The notes under the pieces are model-generated. The model had not been told where the DNA came from, ran no database searches, and worked only from the letters and a program-made list of their open reading frames with translations. This document shows positions 42,960 through 52,566 of a stretch of 64,000 nucleotides of DNA, piece by piece. The stretch's first letter is position 1. The number at the start of each line of letters is the position of its first letter. The stretch covers positions 1-64,000 of the forward strand of contig NZ_JAMJWG010000010.1 in NCBI RefSeq assembly GCF_024435355.1, given 5' to 3'. Position numbers and translations under genes: made by a program. Origin of the DNA: Streptomyces odontomachi. Lineage in GTDB: Bacteria; Actinomycetota; Actinomycetes; Streptomycetales; Streptomycetaceae.

Positions 42960-45782
42960 TCAGCCGGGAGACGCCCGCGACTGCGCCACACGCAACCCTT
43001 GTGGTGTGGTGCCGGTGACCGCGAGCGAGCCGTTCCGATCGGTCCTGAGGACCATGGCGCCGCTGGTCCGCAGCGCGGCCACGGTGCGCGGCGAGGGGTG
43101 GCCGTACGGGTTGCCGGCACCGCACGAGATCAGTGCGAGCCGTGGCGCCGCGGTCCGCAGCAACCACGGGTCCTGGTACGCCGAGCCGTGGTGCGCGACT
43201 TTCATCACGTCGACATGCGCGAGGTCCACACCGGCTGGGCTGCGCAGCAGCCCTTGCTGCGCCGGTGGTTCGAGATCGCCGAGCAGCAGCAACCGCAGTC
43301 CCGCGGTGTGCACCAGCAGCGCGATGCTGGCGTCGTTGGGGTCGTCGGGCTGGGGCGCGGGGCGCGCCGGTGGCCACAGCACCTGCCAGGTCAGCGCACC
43401 GGTGCGGCGCCGCTCTCCCGGCAGGACACGCCTGACCGGAATGTGCCGCTCAGCGGCGGTCCTGCGCACGAACGCCGCCTGGTCCGCGGGCTCTTGAAGC
43501 GAGGTCGTCTCGATGGCCGCGACCCTTCGCCCCCGCAGCACTCCGGTGAGCCCGGCCACATGGTCGGCGTGGAAGTGGGTGAGCAGCACCAACGGGATCC
43601 GGGTGATGCCCAACGCGCGCAGGCAGTGGTCGACCAGCGCGGGCTCGGGCCCCGTGTCGACCACCACTGCGCTGCCGTCTCCCACCGCCAGCACGGTGGC
43701 GTCGCCCTGCCCCACGTCGCACATCGCGAACCGCCAGCCCGGCGGGGGCCAGCCCGCCAGCACCCGCGGGAGCGGCGCTGGTTGCAGGACGAACAGCAGC
43801 AGGCCCGCCACGCACACCAGGCACACCCATGGATGCCGGATCAGCCTGCGGCCCACCCCGATCAGCACCACCATGGCGACCGCCAGCAGCACACCGCCCC
43901 GCCAACCGCCCGACCACGGCACACCGCCGCCCGGCAGGTCCGCGCCGGTGCGGGCGATGTCCGCCAGCCAGTTCACCGGCCAGCCCGCACACCAGGCGAA
44001 CGCCCTGGCGAGCGGCATCGCCACGGGCGCCGTCACCAGGGCCGCGAACCCCAGCACGGTGGCGGGACCGACCACGCACTCCGCCAGCAGATTGCACGGC
44101 ACCGCCACCAGGCTCACCCGCGCCGCCAGCATCACGACCACCGGTGCGCACACCACCTGCGCGGCGGCCGCGGCCGCCAGCGCCTCCGCCACCCGGGACG
44201 GCAGGCCCCGACTCCGCAGCGCCGCCGCCCACCGTGGCGCCAGCGTGAGCAGGGCGCCGGTCGCCAGCACCGAGAGCACGAAACCGGGGCTACGCGCCAG
44301 CCACGGGTCGTAGAGCGCCAGCAGCAACACCACCGCCGCCAGGGCCGGGAGCAGCGCTCTGCGGCGGCCCGTGGCCAGGGCGAGCAGCACGATCCCCCCG
44401 CAGGCCGCCGCCCGCAGCACGCTGGGCTCCGGGCGGCAGACCACCACGAACCCGAGCGCCAGCGCCCCACCGAGCACGGCGGTGCTGCGCAGCCCGAGGC
44501 CCAGCCGGCCGGCCAGACCACGCCGCTCGGCCCGGTGCGCCAGGCCCGGCGGCCCGACCAGCACGGCCAGCAGAATCGTGAAGTTGGCGCCGCTGACGGC
44601 CAGGACATGAGTGAGGTCGGTGGCCCGGAACGCATCCTCCAACTCGGGCGAGACCCCTGAGGTGTCTCCGACGACGAGCCCGGGGAGCAGCGCACGCGCG
44701 TCCGGTGACAGGCCGCGAACGGCCGTGCGCAGCCCCTCGCGCAGCCGGCCCGCGAACCGCTGCGGGGCCGACGGCGGCCTGACGACCCGCGGCGGCTCGC
44801 CGCGCGCCACCCGCACCACCGCGGCGATGCGGTCCCCTCCGTGCATCGGTGGGGCGAGCCGGGCCCGTACCCGCACGCGCGTGCTCGGCAGCAACCCCTC
44901 CCACCCGGGCTCCGGGGCGGCCCGGGACCGCGCCCCGGACGTGGATCGCACCCCGGACGGAGATCGCGCCCCGGACGGGGACCGCGTTCCGGACCGGCCG
45001 GGGCCGCCGTCGCCCTGCGGTGCGTCAACGATCACCAGGACCGGGGTCCTGGTTTCCCAGCCGCCGCCGTCTGCCGTCCTGATCCGCACGGCCCGTGCGT
45101 CGGCCACGACGGCGACCGGTGCCATGTGGTCGCCCGTGACGCGCGGACGGGTTCTGCGGGGGTCCGAGGTGATGTCCAGGTCCACGGTCACCCGGGCGTA
45201 TCGGTGCGCCAGATCGGGCACGGGGCCGCGGTGCAGGTCGGCGCCGTGCAACCCGGCGGAGGCGGCCGCCGCGGCGACGCACAGCAGCACCGCCGCCGCG
45301 GACATCCGGCCCGCTGCGTACCGCCGGCCCGTCCGACGGCCGGCCGGCCCTCGGCCTCCCGCTTTTCTCGCCGGTACCGCGAGGAGGCCGACCGCGACCC
45401 CCACACACCCCAGTACCGCCACGATCACCCAGCTCGACGGTGCGTCCACCAGCACGGCCGCGGTGCCCCACGCGGCGAGCGCAGGCGGCACCAGCCGCAG
45501 ATCCGCCGGGCCCTCCTGCCGGGGATGCGAAGCGCCGAGCCGACTGGCCGCGTCCCGGTGCACGGCAGCCCGCGCCGCAGCACCGGAAGCCGGCCGGGGC
45601 TCGCCCCGGCACGAACCACTGCCCGGCTCGGTGCCGCGGTACGGGTCGGGGGCGTGGTACGGGTCGGCGGCAGTGCTTTCCGGCGCGGTCCCGAGCCGGC
45701 TCCCCGCGTCGCCGGCGGGAGAGGTCGGCTGCCGGGTCTGGCGGGGCCCACCGGCCCGCCGCCCGGTCGCATCGGTGCTCAT
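42960..45782 (-). CDS. comEC: ComEC/Rec2-type DNA uptake channel protein
   Basis: A 940-aa membrane protein with three parts. An N-terminal OB-like region (RVTVDLDITSDPR ... VRVRARLAPP) precedes a competence domain with many membrane helices (LTHVLAVSGANFTILLAVLVG is the family signature). The C-terminal metallo-beta-lactamase domain has LLTHFHADHVAGLTG near residue 733 and AHHGSAYQD near 865. It would transport single-stranded DNA across the membrane. The N-terminal 90 residues are Pro/Ala/Arg-rich and not conserved. ATG 45782 overlaps the comEA stop by 4 bp (ATGA), so the two are translationally coupled. Confidence 0.92.
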   Translation of the reverse strand: MSTDATGRRAGGPRQTRQPTSPAGDAGSRLGTAPESTAADPYHAPDPYRGTEPGSGSCRGEPRPASGAAARAAVHRDAASRLGASHPRQEGPADLRLVPPALAAWGTAAVLVDAPSSWVIVAVLGCVGVAVGLLAVPARKAGGRGPAGRRTGRRYAAGRMSAAAVLLCVAAAAASAGLHGADLHRGPVPDLAHRYARVTVDLDITSDPRRTRPRVTGDHMAPVAVVADARAVRIRTADGGGWETRTPVLVIVDAPQGDGGPGRSGTRSPSGARSPSGVRSTSGARSRAAPEPGWEGLLPSTRVRVRARLAPPMHGGDRIAAVVRVARGEPPRVVRPPSAPQRFAGRLREGLRTAVRGLSPDARALLPGLVVGDTSGVSPELEDAFRATDLTHVLAVSGANFTILLAVLVGPPGLAHRAERRGLAGRLGLGLRSTAVLGGALALGFVVVCRPEPSVLRAAACGGIVLLALATGRRRALLPALAAVVLLLALYDPWLARSPGFVLSVLATGALLTLAPRWAAALRSRGLPSRVAEALAAAAAAQVVCAPVVVMLAARVSLVAVPCNLLAECVVGPATVLGFAALVTAPVAMPLARAFAWCAGWPVNWLADIARTGADLPGGGVPWSGGWRGGVLLAVAMVVLIGVGRRLIRHPWVCLVCVAGLLLFVLQPAPLPRVLAGWPPPGWRFAMCDVGQGDATVLAVGDGSAVVVDTGPEPALVDHCLRALGITRIPLVLLTHFHADHVAGLTGVLRGRRVAAIETTSLQEPADQAAFVRRTAAERHIPVRRVLPGERRRTGALTWQVLWPPARPAPQPDDPNDASIALLVHTAGLRLLLLGDLEPPAQQGLLRSPAGVDLAHVDVMKVAHHGSAYQDPWLLRTAAPRLALISCGAGNPYGHPSPRTVAALRTSGAMVLRTDRNGSLAVTGTTPQGLRVAQSRASPG

Positions 45783-47335
45783 GGCCGTACCAGGGCGCGC
45801 AGGTCGGCGAACCGGCGGTCGCCGATGCCGTTGACCTCGCGGAGCTCGTCGACGGAACGGAAGCCGCCGTGCTGGGTGCGGTAGTCGATGATGTGCTGCG
45901 CCAGGACCGGGCCGACGCCCGGGAGCGTGTCCAACTGCTCCACCGTGGCGGTGTTCAGACTCACCGGGGTCACGGGCGTGCCCCCGCCCCCGCCTGCCCC
46001 ACCGGCCGCAGATCCGCCCGTGCCCGGCGCGCCCGCTCCACCGGCCGGACCGGCACCCGCGCCCGTTGCCGGCTCGCCCACGATCACCTGCTCACCGTCG
46101 ACGAGGAGGCGTGCGCGGTTGAGGTTCTCCGTGGAGACGCCGGGGGACACTCCGCCGGCCGCACGCAGTGCGTCAGCCACCCGCGAGCCCGCGGGAAGGT
46201 GCTGAAGTCCGGGCCTGCGCACCTTGCCCGTGACGTCCACGACGATCGTCGTGCCGCCGGTCTGGGGTGGGCCGCCGGTCGGCGTGGCGGGCGGGTCCTC
46301 GGGCTCCGTGCCGGCCTCCGGCACTGCGGCGCGCACCACGTCCGGTGGTGGGACCGGCTCGGTGCGGCCGGTCCAGAAGTGCTGGACCGCGAAGCCGGCG
46401 GCAACGACGAGGACCACCACCAGCGCGATCACGCTGCGGCGCTCCAGACCGCAGCGTGCCTGGAGGGCCTGGGCCCACAGCGGCATCCGCTCACGCACCG
46501 CGGCACCCGTCCTCGTCCGCCACGACGCCGACCCGCCGGCCCATCCGATGCCCCCTACACCGTCTGCGCCACCACGATCGCGTACCGCCTCGTCGTCGCC
46601 CTCGCCCGCGTCCTCGCCGTCACCGCCGCCGCCCACGACGACCGCCTCACCGCGATCCCACCCAGCCTCGGCAACACGACCAGCCGGATCCCGCCCGCTC
46701 GAACCGGCGCTGTTCCCTTCCCCCTCCCCCGGCCCAACGCGCTTCCCCACCCCCGAACCAGCACGACTGCGCCCATCCGAACCGCCACGACCCAGCCCGA
46801 CCGAACCCGCACGATCACGGCGGCCCTGCCCGACGTCGCCCTCGCAGTCGCCGTCGCCTGGGGGCGTGGTACCACCTGCCGATCCCGCCCCAGCACCGCC
46901 GTCCGTCCTGACTCCGCCATCCGTCCCAGAGCCGCTGTCTGTCCCAGCGCCGAAACCCGACGCGGCACCTCGCCCCGCCCCAGCACCACGCTCCGCCCCG
47001 CCGCCATCACGCGCCCCGGCACCGATGGCCACCCCCATCCCGCCCCCGCCGTACGCCCGCGGCGCGGCACCCGGGGTCAGGCCAAGTGGTGCCGTAGCGT
47101 CCACCACACCCGCGTCCGGAGGATCACCACCCGGGCCCGGGTGGCCGGTCGATCGGTCGGCGAAGACCGCTTCGGTGCGTAATCTCAGCGTTTCCGTTCT
47201 CGCGCTGGTGCGGCGTGCGCGAGCGCCGGGTAAGCGGGCGCGGTGGGGGCGGACCCGGCTGTCCGACGCGGGGGCGCGGCCCGGGCCGCTGGTCGCGGGA
47301 GACGCGGTCCGTGAAACACGTGATCGAAGTGCCAT
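45779..47335 (-). CDS. comEA: ComEA-type DNA-binding protein with very long disordered N-terminus
   Basis: A membrane-anchored DNA receptor of 518 aa. Residues about 295-320 are a membrane helix (SVIALVVVLVVAAGFAV). An SLBB domain (VVDVTGKVRRPGLQHLPAG) and a C-terminal helix-hairpin-helix pair follow (SLNTATVEQLDTLPGVGP, LREVNGIGDRRFADLRALV). The first 290 residues are Gly, Arg, Asp and Ala rich with no fold, far more than usual for ComEA. The first 20 residues after ATG 47335 look like the Streptomyces family start, which is why it was kept; a shorter protein starting near the membrane helix cannot be excluded. It is first gene of the comEA-comEC pair. Confidence 0.87.
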   Translation of the reverse strand: MALRSRVSRTASPATSGPGRAPASDSRVRPHRARLPGARARRTSARTETLRLRTEAVFADRSTGHPGPGGDPPDAGVVDATAPLGLTPGAAPRAYGGGGMGVAIGAGARDGGGAERGAGAGRGAASGFGAGTDSGSGTDGGVRTDGGAGAGSAGGTTPPGDGDCEGDVGQGRRDRAGSVGLGRGGSDGRSRAGSGVGKRVGPGEGEGNSAGSSGRDPAGRVAEAGWDRGEAVVVGGGGDGEDAGEGDDEAVRDRGGADGVGGIGWAGGSASWRTRTGAAVRERMPLWAQALQARCGLERRSVIALVVVLVVAAGFAVQHFWTGRTEPVPPPDVVRAAVPEAGTEPEDPPATPTGGPPQTGGTTIVVDVTGKVRRPGLQHLPAGSRVADALRAAGGVSPGVSTENLNRARLLVDGEQVIVGEPATGAGAGPAGGAGAPGTGGSAAGGAGGGGGTPVTPVSLNTATVEQLDTLPGVGPVLAQHIIDYRTQHGGFRSVDELREVNGIGDRRFADLRALVRP

Positions 47336-47495
47336 GCAGGGGACGCTAGGCAGTTCCCCACCACGTTGTGGATCTTGGTCGATTCCCGTGGATTACTTAC
47401 CGGTTGTGGACAACTCCGTCACCCACCCGAGTCCCAGGGCCCTCACCGCTCCCCCACTCCCCACTCCCCGGCGCCGGGGGCCGCGGCGCCCCGGC

Positions 47496-48341
47496 TCACC
47501 TCGGCGAGACCACCGCGCCCAGCAGGCCGGGCCCCGTGTGTGCGCCGATGACCGCGCCGACCTCGCTCAGATGCAGGTCGACCAGGGCGGGGATGCGGTC
47601 GCGGAGCCGGTCGGCGAGGAGCGCGGCTCGTTCGGGGGACGCGAGGTGGTGCACGGCGATGTCCACCTCGCTGTGGCCCGCGCGGTCGGCGACGATCTCC
47701 TCCAGCCGGGCGATGGCCCGGGACGCGGTCCGCACCTTCTCCAGCAGTTCGATGCGGCCGGCGTCGAGCTGAAGCAGCGGCTTGACTGCGAGAGCGGAGC
47801 CCAGCAGGGCCTGGGCAGCGCCGATCCGGCCGCCCCGCCGCAGGTAGTCCAGGGTGTCGACGTAGAAGTACGTGGCCGTGCCCGCGGCTCGTTTCTCCGC
47901 TGCGGTGACCGCCTCGTCGACGGTGCCGTCCGCTTCCGCGGTCTGAGCGGCCGCGAGGGCGCAGAAGCCGAGGGCCATGGCGACCATGCCGGTGTCCACG
48001 ACTCGCACCGGAACGGGTGCCTCGCGTGCTGCGAGCACTGCCGCGTCGTAGGTTCCGGAGAACTCCGCGGACAGGTGGAGCGACACGATGCCTTTCGCGC
48101 CGGCCTCCGCCGCCTTGCGGTACGTCTCTGCGAACACCGCAGGTGCGGGCCGTGAGGTGGTCACCGGTCGCCGCTTCTGGAGCGCCTGGGCAAGGGAGCG
48201 GGCCGAGATCTCGGTGCCTTCTTGCAGTGCCCGGCCGTCCAGCACCACGGTGAGGGGCACGGAGATGATGCCGTGCCGCTCCATCGTCCGCTGCGGCAGG
48301 TAGGCCGTGGAGTCGGTGACGATGGCGACATGGCGGGACAT
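47496..48341 (-). CDS. DegV family fatty-acid-binding protein
   Basis: A 281-aa protein of the DegV (FakB) fold, which binds a fatty acid for phosphorylation by a FakA kinase. The start HVAIVTDSTAYLP, the middle TSRPAPAVFAETY and the C-terminal GRIGAAQALLGSALAVKPLL with TGPGLLG are family landmarks. ATG 48341 is the start. No FakA kinase gene is nearby. The 160 bp to comEA probably hold the comEA promoter. Confidence 0.9.
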   Translation of the reverse strand: MSRHVAIVTDSTAYLPQRTMERHGIISVPLTVVLDGRALQEGTEISARSLAQALQKRRPVTTSRPAPAVFAETYRKAAEAGAKGIVSLHLSAEFSGTYDAAVLAAREAPVPVRVVDTGMVAMALGFCALAAAQTAEADGTVDEAVTAAEKRAAGTATYFYVDTLDYLRRGGRIGAAQALLGSALAVKPLLQLDAGRIELLEKVRTASRAIARLEEIVADRAGHSEVDIAVHHLASPERAALLADRLRDRIPALVDLHLSEVGAVIGAHTGPGLLGAVVSPR

Positions 48342-48522
48342 GAGCTGGAGGTTACCCGCAGGTGCCGGTGGTCGGCAGCCCGGGCCCGTCCACCTGGTGA
48401 CCGCTCATGTGGGCGCGTCTACCCACCGGACATCGCCATGAACCTCCGTTGTCCATGGGCCTTGCGCGCAGCCGGTGGGGATGCCGCCCCGGGCCTGCGC
48501 CCGCATCGCACGCCGGTGGGGG

Positions 48523-49299
48523 TCAGGTGGTGTTTTCGGGGCGGCTCTGCTTCTGCCAGCGGTGGGTGGGCGGCCGGACCGCCGGGGAGATCGCGGGGCG
48601 CGTCGCGTCCTGCGCGCCCCCTGTCGGGGGTCGTGGGGCCTGCTGGCGCTCGCGTCCGGGCCGCTCGCCGGCTGCTGATCCGGTTCCGCCGGAGGACGCA
48701 CCGGATCCGCCGGTCGCCGGACGGGAGCGCGGTGCCCGGCGCGGGGGCGCGGAGTCGTGCACCCAGTGCCGCAACGCGCCCGCCTCCATGTCGATCTGTG
48801 CGCTGAGGTTGTCCAGGTCGTCGTCGGCGAACCGGTGGGCACGGTCGCGGGCGGCCCAGCGCAACGCGTCGGCGGAGTCGACGATGCGCCGGGTGCGCTC
48901 CCGCAGCTCGGGCAGCCGGCCGGCCAGTGCGGCCCGGTCGGGCTCGCTCTCCAGGCGCTTCAGCTCGTTGTCCAACTCGTGCCCGTGGACGCTCAGCCGC
49001 TTGAAGAGGCCTACCGACTCCTTCAGGGACTCGTCCTGCCCGGCCTCGGCGTGCAGGGCGTCCTGGGTGGCCCGCATCGTCGTGCGCAGCCGCAGCCGCA
49101 ACTGGGCCAGCTCACCGGCGGGACCGGGCTGTGCGTACGACTTGGCGCGCAGCGCGGAGTCCTCGACCGTGCGCCGCGCCTGCGTGATGGTGCGGTCCAC
49201 GCCGCGCTTGGCCGCGCCGACCGCCTTGACGGTGGCGTACGCACCGAGGGCCACGAACAGCAGGAACAGCAGCGCCATGACGGCGAGCACGGTCTCCAT
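48523..49299 (-). CDS. Conserved membrane-anchored coiled-coil protein
   Basis: A 258-aa protein with a single N-terminal membrane helix (VLAVMALLFLLFVALGAYATV). A long charged helical region with coiled-coil character follows (about 35-180), and the C-terminal 70 residues are a Pro/Ser/Arg-rich disordered tail. ATG 49299 has AAGGAG 7 nt upstream. It is widespread in Streptomyces next to degV but of unknown function. The open frame continues far upstream without support. Confidence 0.75.
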   Translation of the reverse strand: METVLAVMALLFLLFVALGAYATVKAVGAAKRGVDRTITQARRTVEDSALRAKSYAQPGPAGELAQLRLRLRTTMRATQDALHAEAGQDESLKESVGLFKRLSVHGHELDNELKRLESEPDRAALAGRLPELRERTRRIVDSADALRWAARDRAHRFADDDLDNLSAQIDMEAGALRHWVHDSAPPRRAPRSRPATGGSGASSGGTGSAAGERPGRERQQAPRPPTGGAQDATRPAISPAVRPPTHRWQKQSRPENTT

Positions 49300-49928
49300 G
49301 ACGCTCCTTGGGATACTCCCGGTGCTGACGATCCTGACGGTGCGGGGTGCGCGCGATCCGTCCGCGGGCGCCGGCCCCGCTCTCCTCCGGCATCCCGCCC
49401 GTGGGCGAGCGCACGCTTGCGGTACGCCGCCTGCGGATCCACGCGTGTACTGCGGGTCCAGTCTGCGGCTCCGGTGCAGAAATCCCTTGGACCCTGCCGG
49501 AACGGGTGGGTCGTGCGGCCCTCCCGCACGCCTCTCGGGTTCTTTCCGGGCTGCCACGGCCCATGCCGGCAACCCACCACTCCACGGTAAACGCAAACCG
49601 TGGTCAGGGAGTTCCGCCGGAACCCGGAACCTACCCGTAGGGGACCTCCCGGATCCGGTCCCTGCGACTGCCCCAACCCCGAAACGCAGCGAAGAAGCCC
49701 GACCCACAGCGAAGGCGACCTACCCCCGCACCATCCACGAGCAGATCGCCCTTCGACCACCTTCTGGGCCCAACGCAGTGCCCCTCGAACCTTGAGGCAC
49801 CCCCGGACGGGCCACCCCCAAGGGGGCGCGGGTGGCAAAGCCCCCGCACAGCGCGGCGAAGCCGCGCAAAAAAGGAACGAGGCGAGGCGGCCCGCGCTGT
49901 CCGCGGGCACACCTCGCCTCTCGCCTCG
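49300..49928. other. Intergenic region with inverted repeats downstream of tRNA-Ala
   Basis: No credible gene was found. An inverted repeat CCACGGT-N8-ACCGTGG lies at 49582-49603. From about 49808 the sequence is shared with the flank of the second tRNA-Ala. It includes the hairpin GCGCGGC-GAA-GCCGCGC followed by A6 and the paired words CGAGGCGAGG / CCTCGCCTCG just after the tRNA 3' end. These are probable processing or termination hairpins. Confidence 0.55.
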
Positions 49929-50001
<73 letters not shown>

Positions 50002-50181
50002 TTGCGACCGCCGCCCGACTGCTCGGCGGCGGAGCCAACATTACACGCTCCCCCAGGTGGATCACCAAATCCATTTCACGGGCGGCCGCCAGCGCGCGCC
50101 GCAGGTACCCGAGTCATGCCAGCCACGCCCGCCGGACGGCCGGGACGAGGGTGACGAGCGGTTGACCAGGGCGACCACGCG

Positions 50182-50415
50182 TCATGCCGTGGCGAAGGAG
50201 TAGAAACGCTTGAGCGTGCAGTGTTCGTCCAGGAGCCGTCCGTAGATCGGCTCGCCCTCCAGTTCCCGGTACGTCTCGATCGGGTCGCCCTTTATGATCA
50301 GCGCCCGCGCGCATTCCTCGCACCAGTACTGGTAGTCGGGGTTGACCGGCTCCATGTCGCGGACGATGGGGGTGCCGCCGCCGCACCAATCGCATTTCCG
50401 CCTGTGTGCGCCCAT
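50182..50415 (-). CDS. Small Cys-pair (probable zinc) protein
   Basis: A 77-aa protein with CDWCGGG and CEECAR, two C-x2-C pairs 24 residues apart that probably bind one zinc. The rest (PDYQYWCEECARALIIKGDPIETY) is well ordered and ends KRFYSFATA. ATG 50415 stands 3 bp after the stop of the zinc-ribbon gene upstream, so the two form an operon. No named family is recognised. Flanked by two tRNA-Ala genes. Confidence 0.75.
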   Translation of the reverse strand: MGAHRRKCDWCGGGTPIVRDMEPVNPDYQYWCEECARALIIKGDPIETYRELEGEPIYGRLLDEHCTLKRFYSFATA

Positions 50416-50418
50416 CCG

Positions 50419-50667
50419 TCAGCTCCAGTTGTGGCCGCAGGCCGTGCAGACGTAAGAGACACCGCCGTTGTCGCCGAGCATCTGGGCGACATGGCTGGAG
50501 CCGCAGGACGGGCAGGTGAGGTGGGTCTTGACGGCGGGGCCGGGGGGACGGAGGCCGGGGTGGCCGAGGAGGAGCCGGGCGGTGGGGAGGGTCCTGGAGG
50601 GGGTCTTCGGATGTCTCTTCACCGCTTCGGGGAGGTTGCCGGCCTCCCCAGGGATGCACGCAGGCAT
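50419..50667 (-). CDS. Zinc-ribbon protein
   Basis: An 82-aa protein whose C-terminal half is a zinc ribbon: CPSCGSSHVAQMLG ... YVCTACGHNWS, two C-x2-C pairs. The N-terminal 45 residues are Pro/Arg-rich. ATG 50667 has GGGAG about 8 nt upstream. It is cotranscribed with the Cys-pair gene 3 bp downstream. Ribbons of this kind bind nucleic acid or protein; the partner is unknown. The 308-bp gap between this gene and the second tRNA holds the duplicated tRNA flank and no other gene. Confidence 0.78.
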   Translation of the reverse strand: MPACIPGEAGNLPEAVKRHPKTPSRTLPTARLLLGHPGLRPPGPAVKTHLTCPSCGSSHVAQMLGDNGGVSYVCTACGHNWS

Positions 50668-50975
50668 CGTTTCTCCCTCCCGTCGGGTGTCCCCTTCCGG
50701 CCCTTTTGATTCTGCCACGGAGGGTTGCTGGGGGTCATCGACGCAGGAGTACCAGTCCGGACACGACGTTCGACCACCAGGCACGACGTTCTAACAGAGG
50801 TCATCGGGTAGAACGCGGGCCAGTGGGACTTCGCGAGCGGGCCGCCCGGGCTCTCCGACCACCACCCAAGGGGGTGCGGGTGGCAAAGCCCCCGCACAGC
50901 GCGGCAAAACCGCGCAAAAAGGAACGAGGCGAGGACACCCACGCTTCCTGTGGGCACACCTCGCCTCTCGCCTCG

Positions 50976-51048
50976 TGGAGCTAAGGAGAATTGAACTCCT
51001 GACCTCCTGCATGCCATGCAGGCGCTCTACCAACTGAGCTATAGCCCC
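50976..51048 (-). tRNA. tRNA-Ala (anticodon GGC), copy 2
   Basis: A 73-nt minus-strand cloverleaf differing from copy 1 at one base pair of the anticodon stem (CCTGC-ATGGCAT-GCAGG) and otherwise identical. Same anticodon GGC. About 130 bp downstream of its 3' end is shared with the flank of copy 1. Confidence 0.97.
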
Positions 51049-51209
51049 TTGTGCCCGTCCCGTTGATCCCGGGCGAACAACCAGAACTTTAGCCTGCGGG
51101 CTGCCGGAAAGTGAAATCCGCCCCCGGCTACGCCGCGCCGTGCAGCCGCGCCCGGTGCACGCCGGAGCGTGCCCGACATGACCCGGCGCGTCCGGCCGCC
51201 GGGCCGGCC

Positions 51210-51857
51210 TCAGTCGTCGTCGCCCAGCACCGGCGCCGGCAGGGTGCCGGCGTTGTGCTCCAGCAACCGCCAGCCGCGCAGGCCCTCGCCCACCACCGAC
51301 CAGCAGCAGTTCGACAGGCCGCCCAGGCTCTCCCAGTGCGGGGGCTCGAGGCCGAGCAGCCGCCCGATGGTGGTACGGATGGTGCCGCCGTGACTGACGA
51401 CCACCAGCGTGCCGTCATCCGGCAGCTTCTCGGCGTGTCGCAGCACGACGGGGGCGGCGCGGTCGGCGACCTCCGTCTCCAGCTCGCCGCCGCCCCTGCG
51501 GACCGGCTCGCCGCGCTTCCAGGCCGCGTACTGGTCGCCGTACGACGCGATGATCTCCTCGTGCGTCAGGCCCTGCCAGACGCCCGCGTAGGTCTCTCGC
51601 AGGGCCTCGTCGTACGTCACCTCCAGGCCGGTGACACGGGCCAGCTCGGCGGCGGTGGCCACCGCCCTGCTGAGGTCGGAGGCGATGATCGCGTCCGGGT
51701 GGAGGGAGGCGAGCAGCCTGGCGGAGCGGCGGGCCTGGCCGGCGCCCTCCTCGGTCAGCGGCACGTCCATGGAGCCCTGGAAGCGGCGCTCCAGGTTCCA
51801 CGCGGTCTGGCCGTGCCGCCAGAGGATGAGGCGCCGGCCGCGGTGGCCGTCGCTCAT
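51210..51857 (-). CDS. Histidine phosphatase family protein (phosphoglycerate mutase-like)
   Basis: A 215-aa phosphatase of the branch-1 histidine superfamily. The catalytic RHG motif is LILWRHGQTAWN near residue 14, with SDLSRAVATA near 60, the acid/base Glu in LRETYAGVWQG and the second His in VVVSHGGTIRT near 155. ATG 51857 overlaps the rsfS stop by 4 bp (ATGA), so it is translationally coupled to rsfS. The substrate may be a phospho-sugar or nucleotide and cannot be told here. Confidence 0.9.
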   Translation of the reverse strand: MSDGHRGRRLILWRHGQTAWNLERRFQGSMDVPLTEEGAGQARRSARLLASLHPDAIIASDLSRAVATAAELARVTGLEVTYDEALRETYAGVWQGLTHEEIIASYGDQYAAWKRGEPVRRGGGELETEVADRAAPVVLRHAEKLPDDGTLVVVSHGGTIRTTIGRLLGLEPPHWESLGGLSNCCWSVVGEGLRGWRLLEHNAGTLPAPVLGDDD

Positions 51858-52312
51858 CGAAGCTCCCCGCCGAGCTCACGCATCTCGGCGGCCTCCTCGG
51901 CGGCCTGCTCGCGCTGGGCGTACTCCTTGCTCTTGCCGCGGGTGGCCTTGGCGTCGGCCGGCAGCTCCATCTCGGGGCAGTCCTTCCACAGCCGCTCCAG
52001 GGCGTAGAAGACGCGCTCCTCGCTGTGCTGGACGTGCACGACGATGTCGACGTAGTCGAGCAGTACCCAGCGGGCCTCACGGTCGCCCTCCCGGCGCACC
52101 GGCTTGGCGTCCAGCTCCTTCATCAGCCGCTCCTCGATCTCGTCGACGATGGCCTTGACCTGGCGGTCGTTCGGAGCGGAGGCGAGCAGGAAGGCGTCGG
52201 TGATCGCCAGCACGTCGCTGACGTCGTAGGCGATGATGTCGTGCGCGAGCTTGTCGGCGGCCGCCTGCGCGGCGGTGGTGATGAGCTCGGAGGAACGGTC
52301 CGTTGCGGTCAC
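51854..52312 (-). CDS. rsfS: Ribosomal silencing factor RsfS
   Basis: A 152-aa protein of the RsfS/DUF143 family that binds L14 and blocks subunit joining in starvation. Landmarks are the N-terminal AADKLAHDIIAYDVSD, FLLASAPNDRQVKAIVDEIEE, and WVLLDYVDIVVHVQHSEERVFYALERLW. The C-terminus is a charged tail. GTG 52312 begins MTATDRSSEL, the family N-terminus; no good ribosome site is seen. It precedes the phosphatase gene with a 4-bp overlap, and lies in the nadD-LCP-rsfS neighbourhood usual in Streptomyces. Confidence 0.93.
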   Translation of the reverse strand: MTATDRSSELITTAAQAAADKLAHDIIAYDVSDVLAITDAFLLASAPNDRQVKAIVDEIEERLMKELDAKPVRREGDREARWVLLDYVDIVVHVQHSEERVFYALERLWKDCPEMELPADAKATRGKSKEYAQREQAAEEAAEMRELGGELR

Positions 52313-52566
52313 TGCGCAGCTTTCGGTCGAGGAAACGGCATCGCCCGGCCCGCGGTGGCGCGCCGCGAAGGGCGGGTGCACCGGCGGTCGGACACCTCCC
52401 AGGGTCTCACGGACCGCCGACCGTTCCTCAAACGATTACTCCGGCTTCGAACACCCACCGCACACGGTCCAGGCGCCCTCGCTCCACGGCGGCAGCCCGC
52501 CTACGGATGCGGACGACGCCCACGTGCCCCGGCGCCCGCGCGGGAACCGGGGTACGCCGCGGGCGC

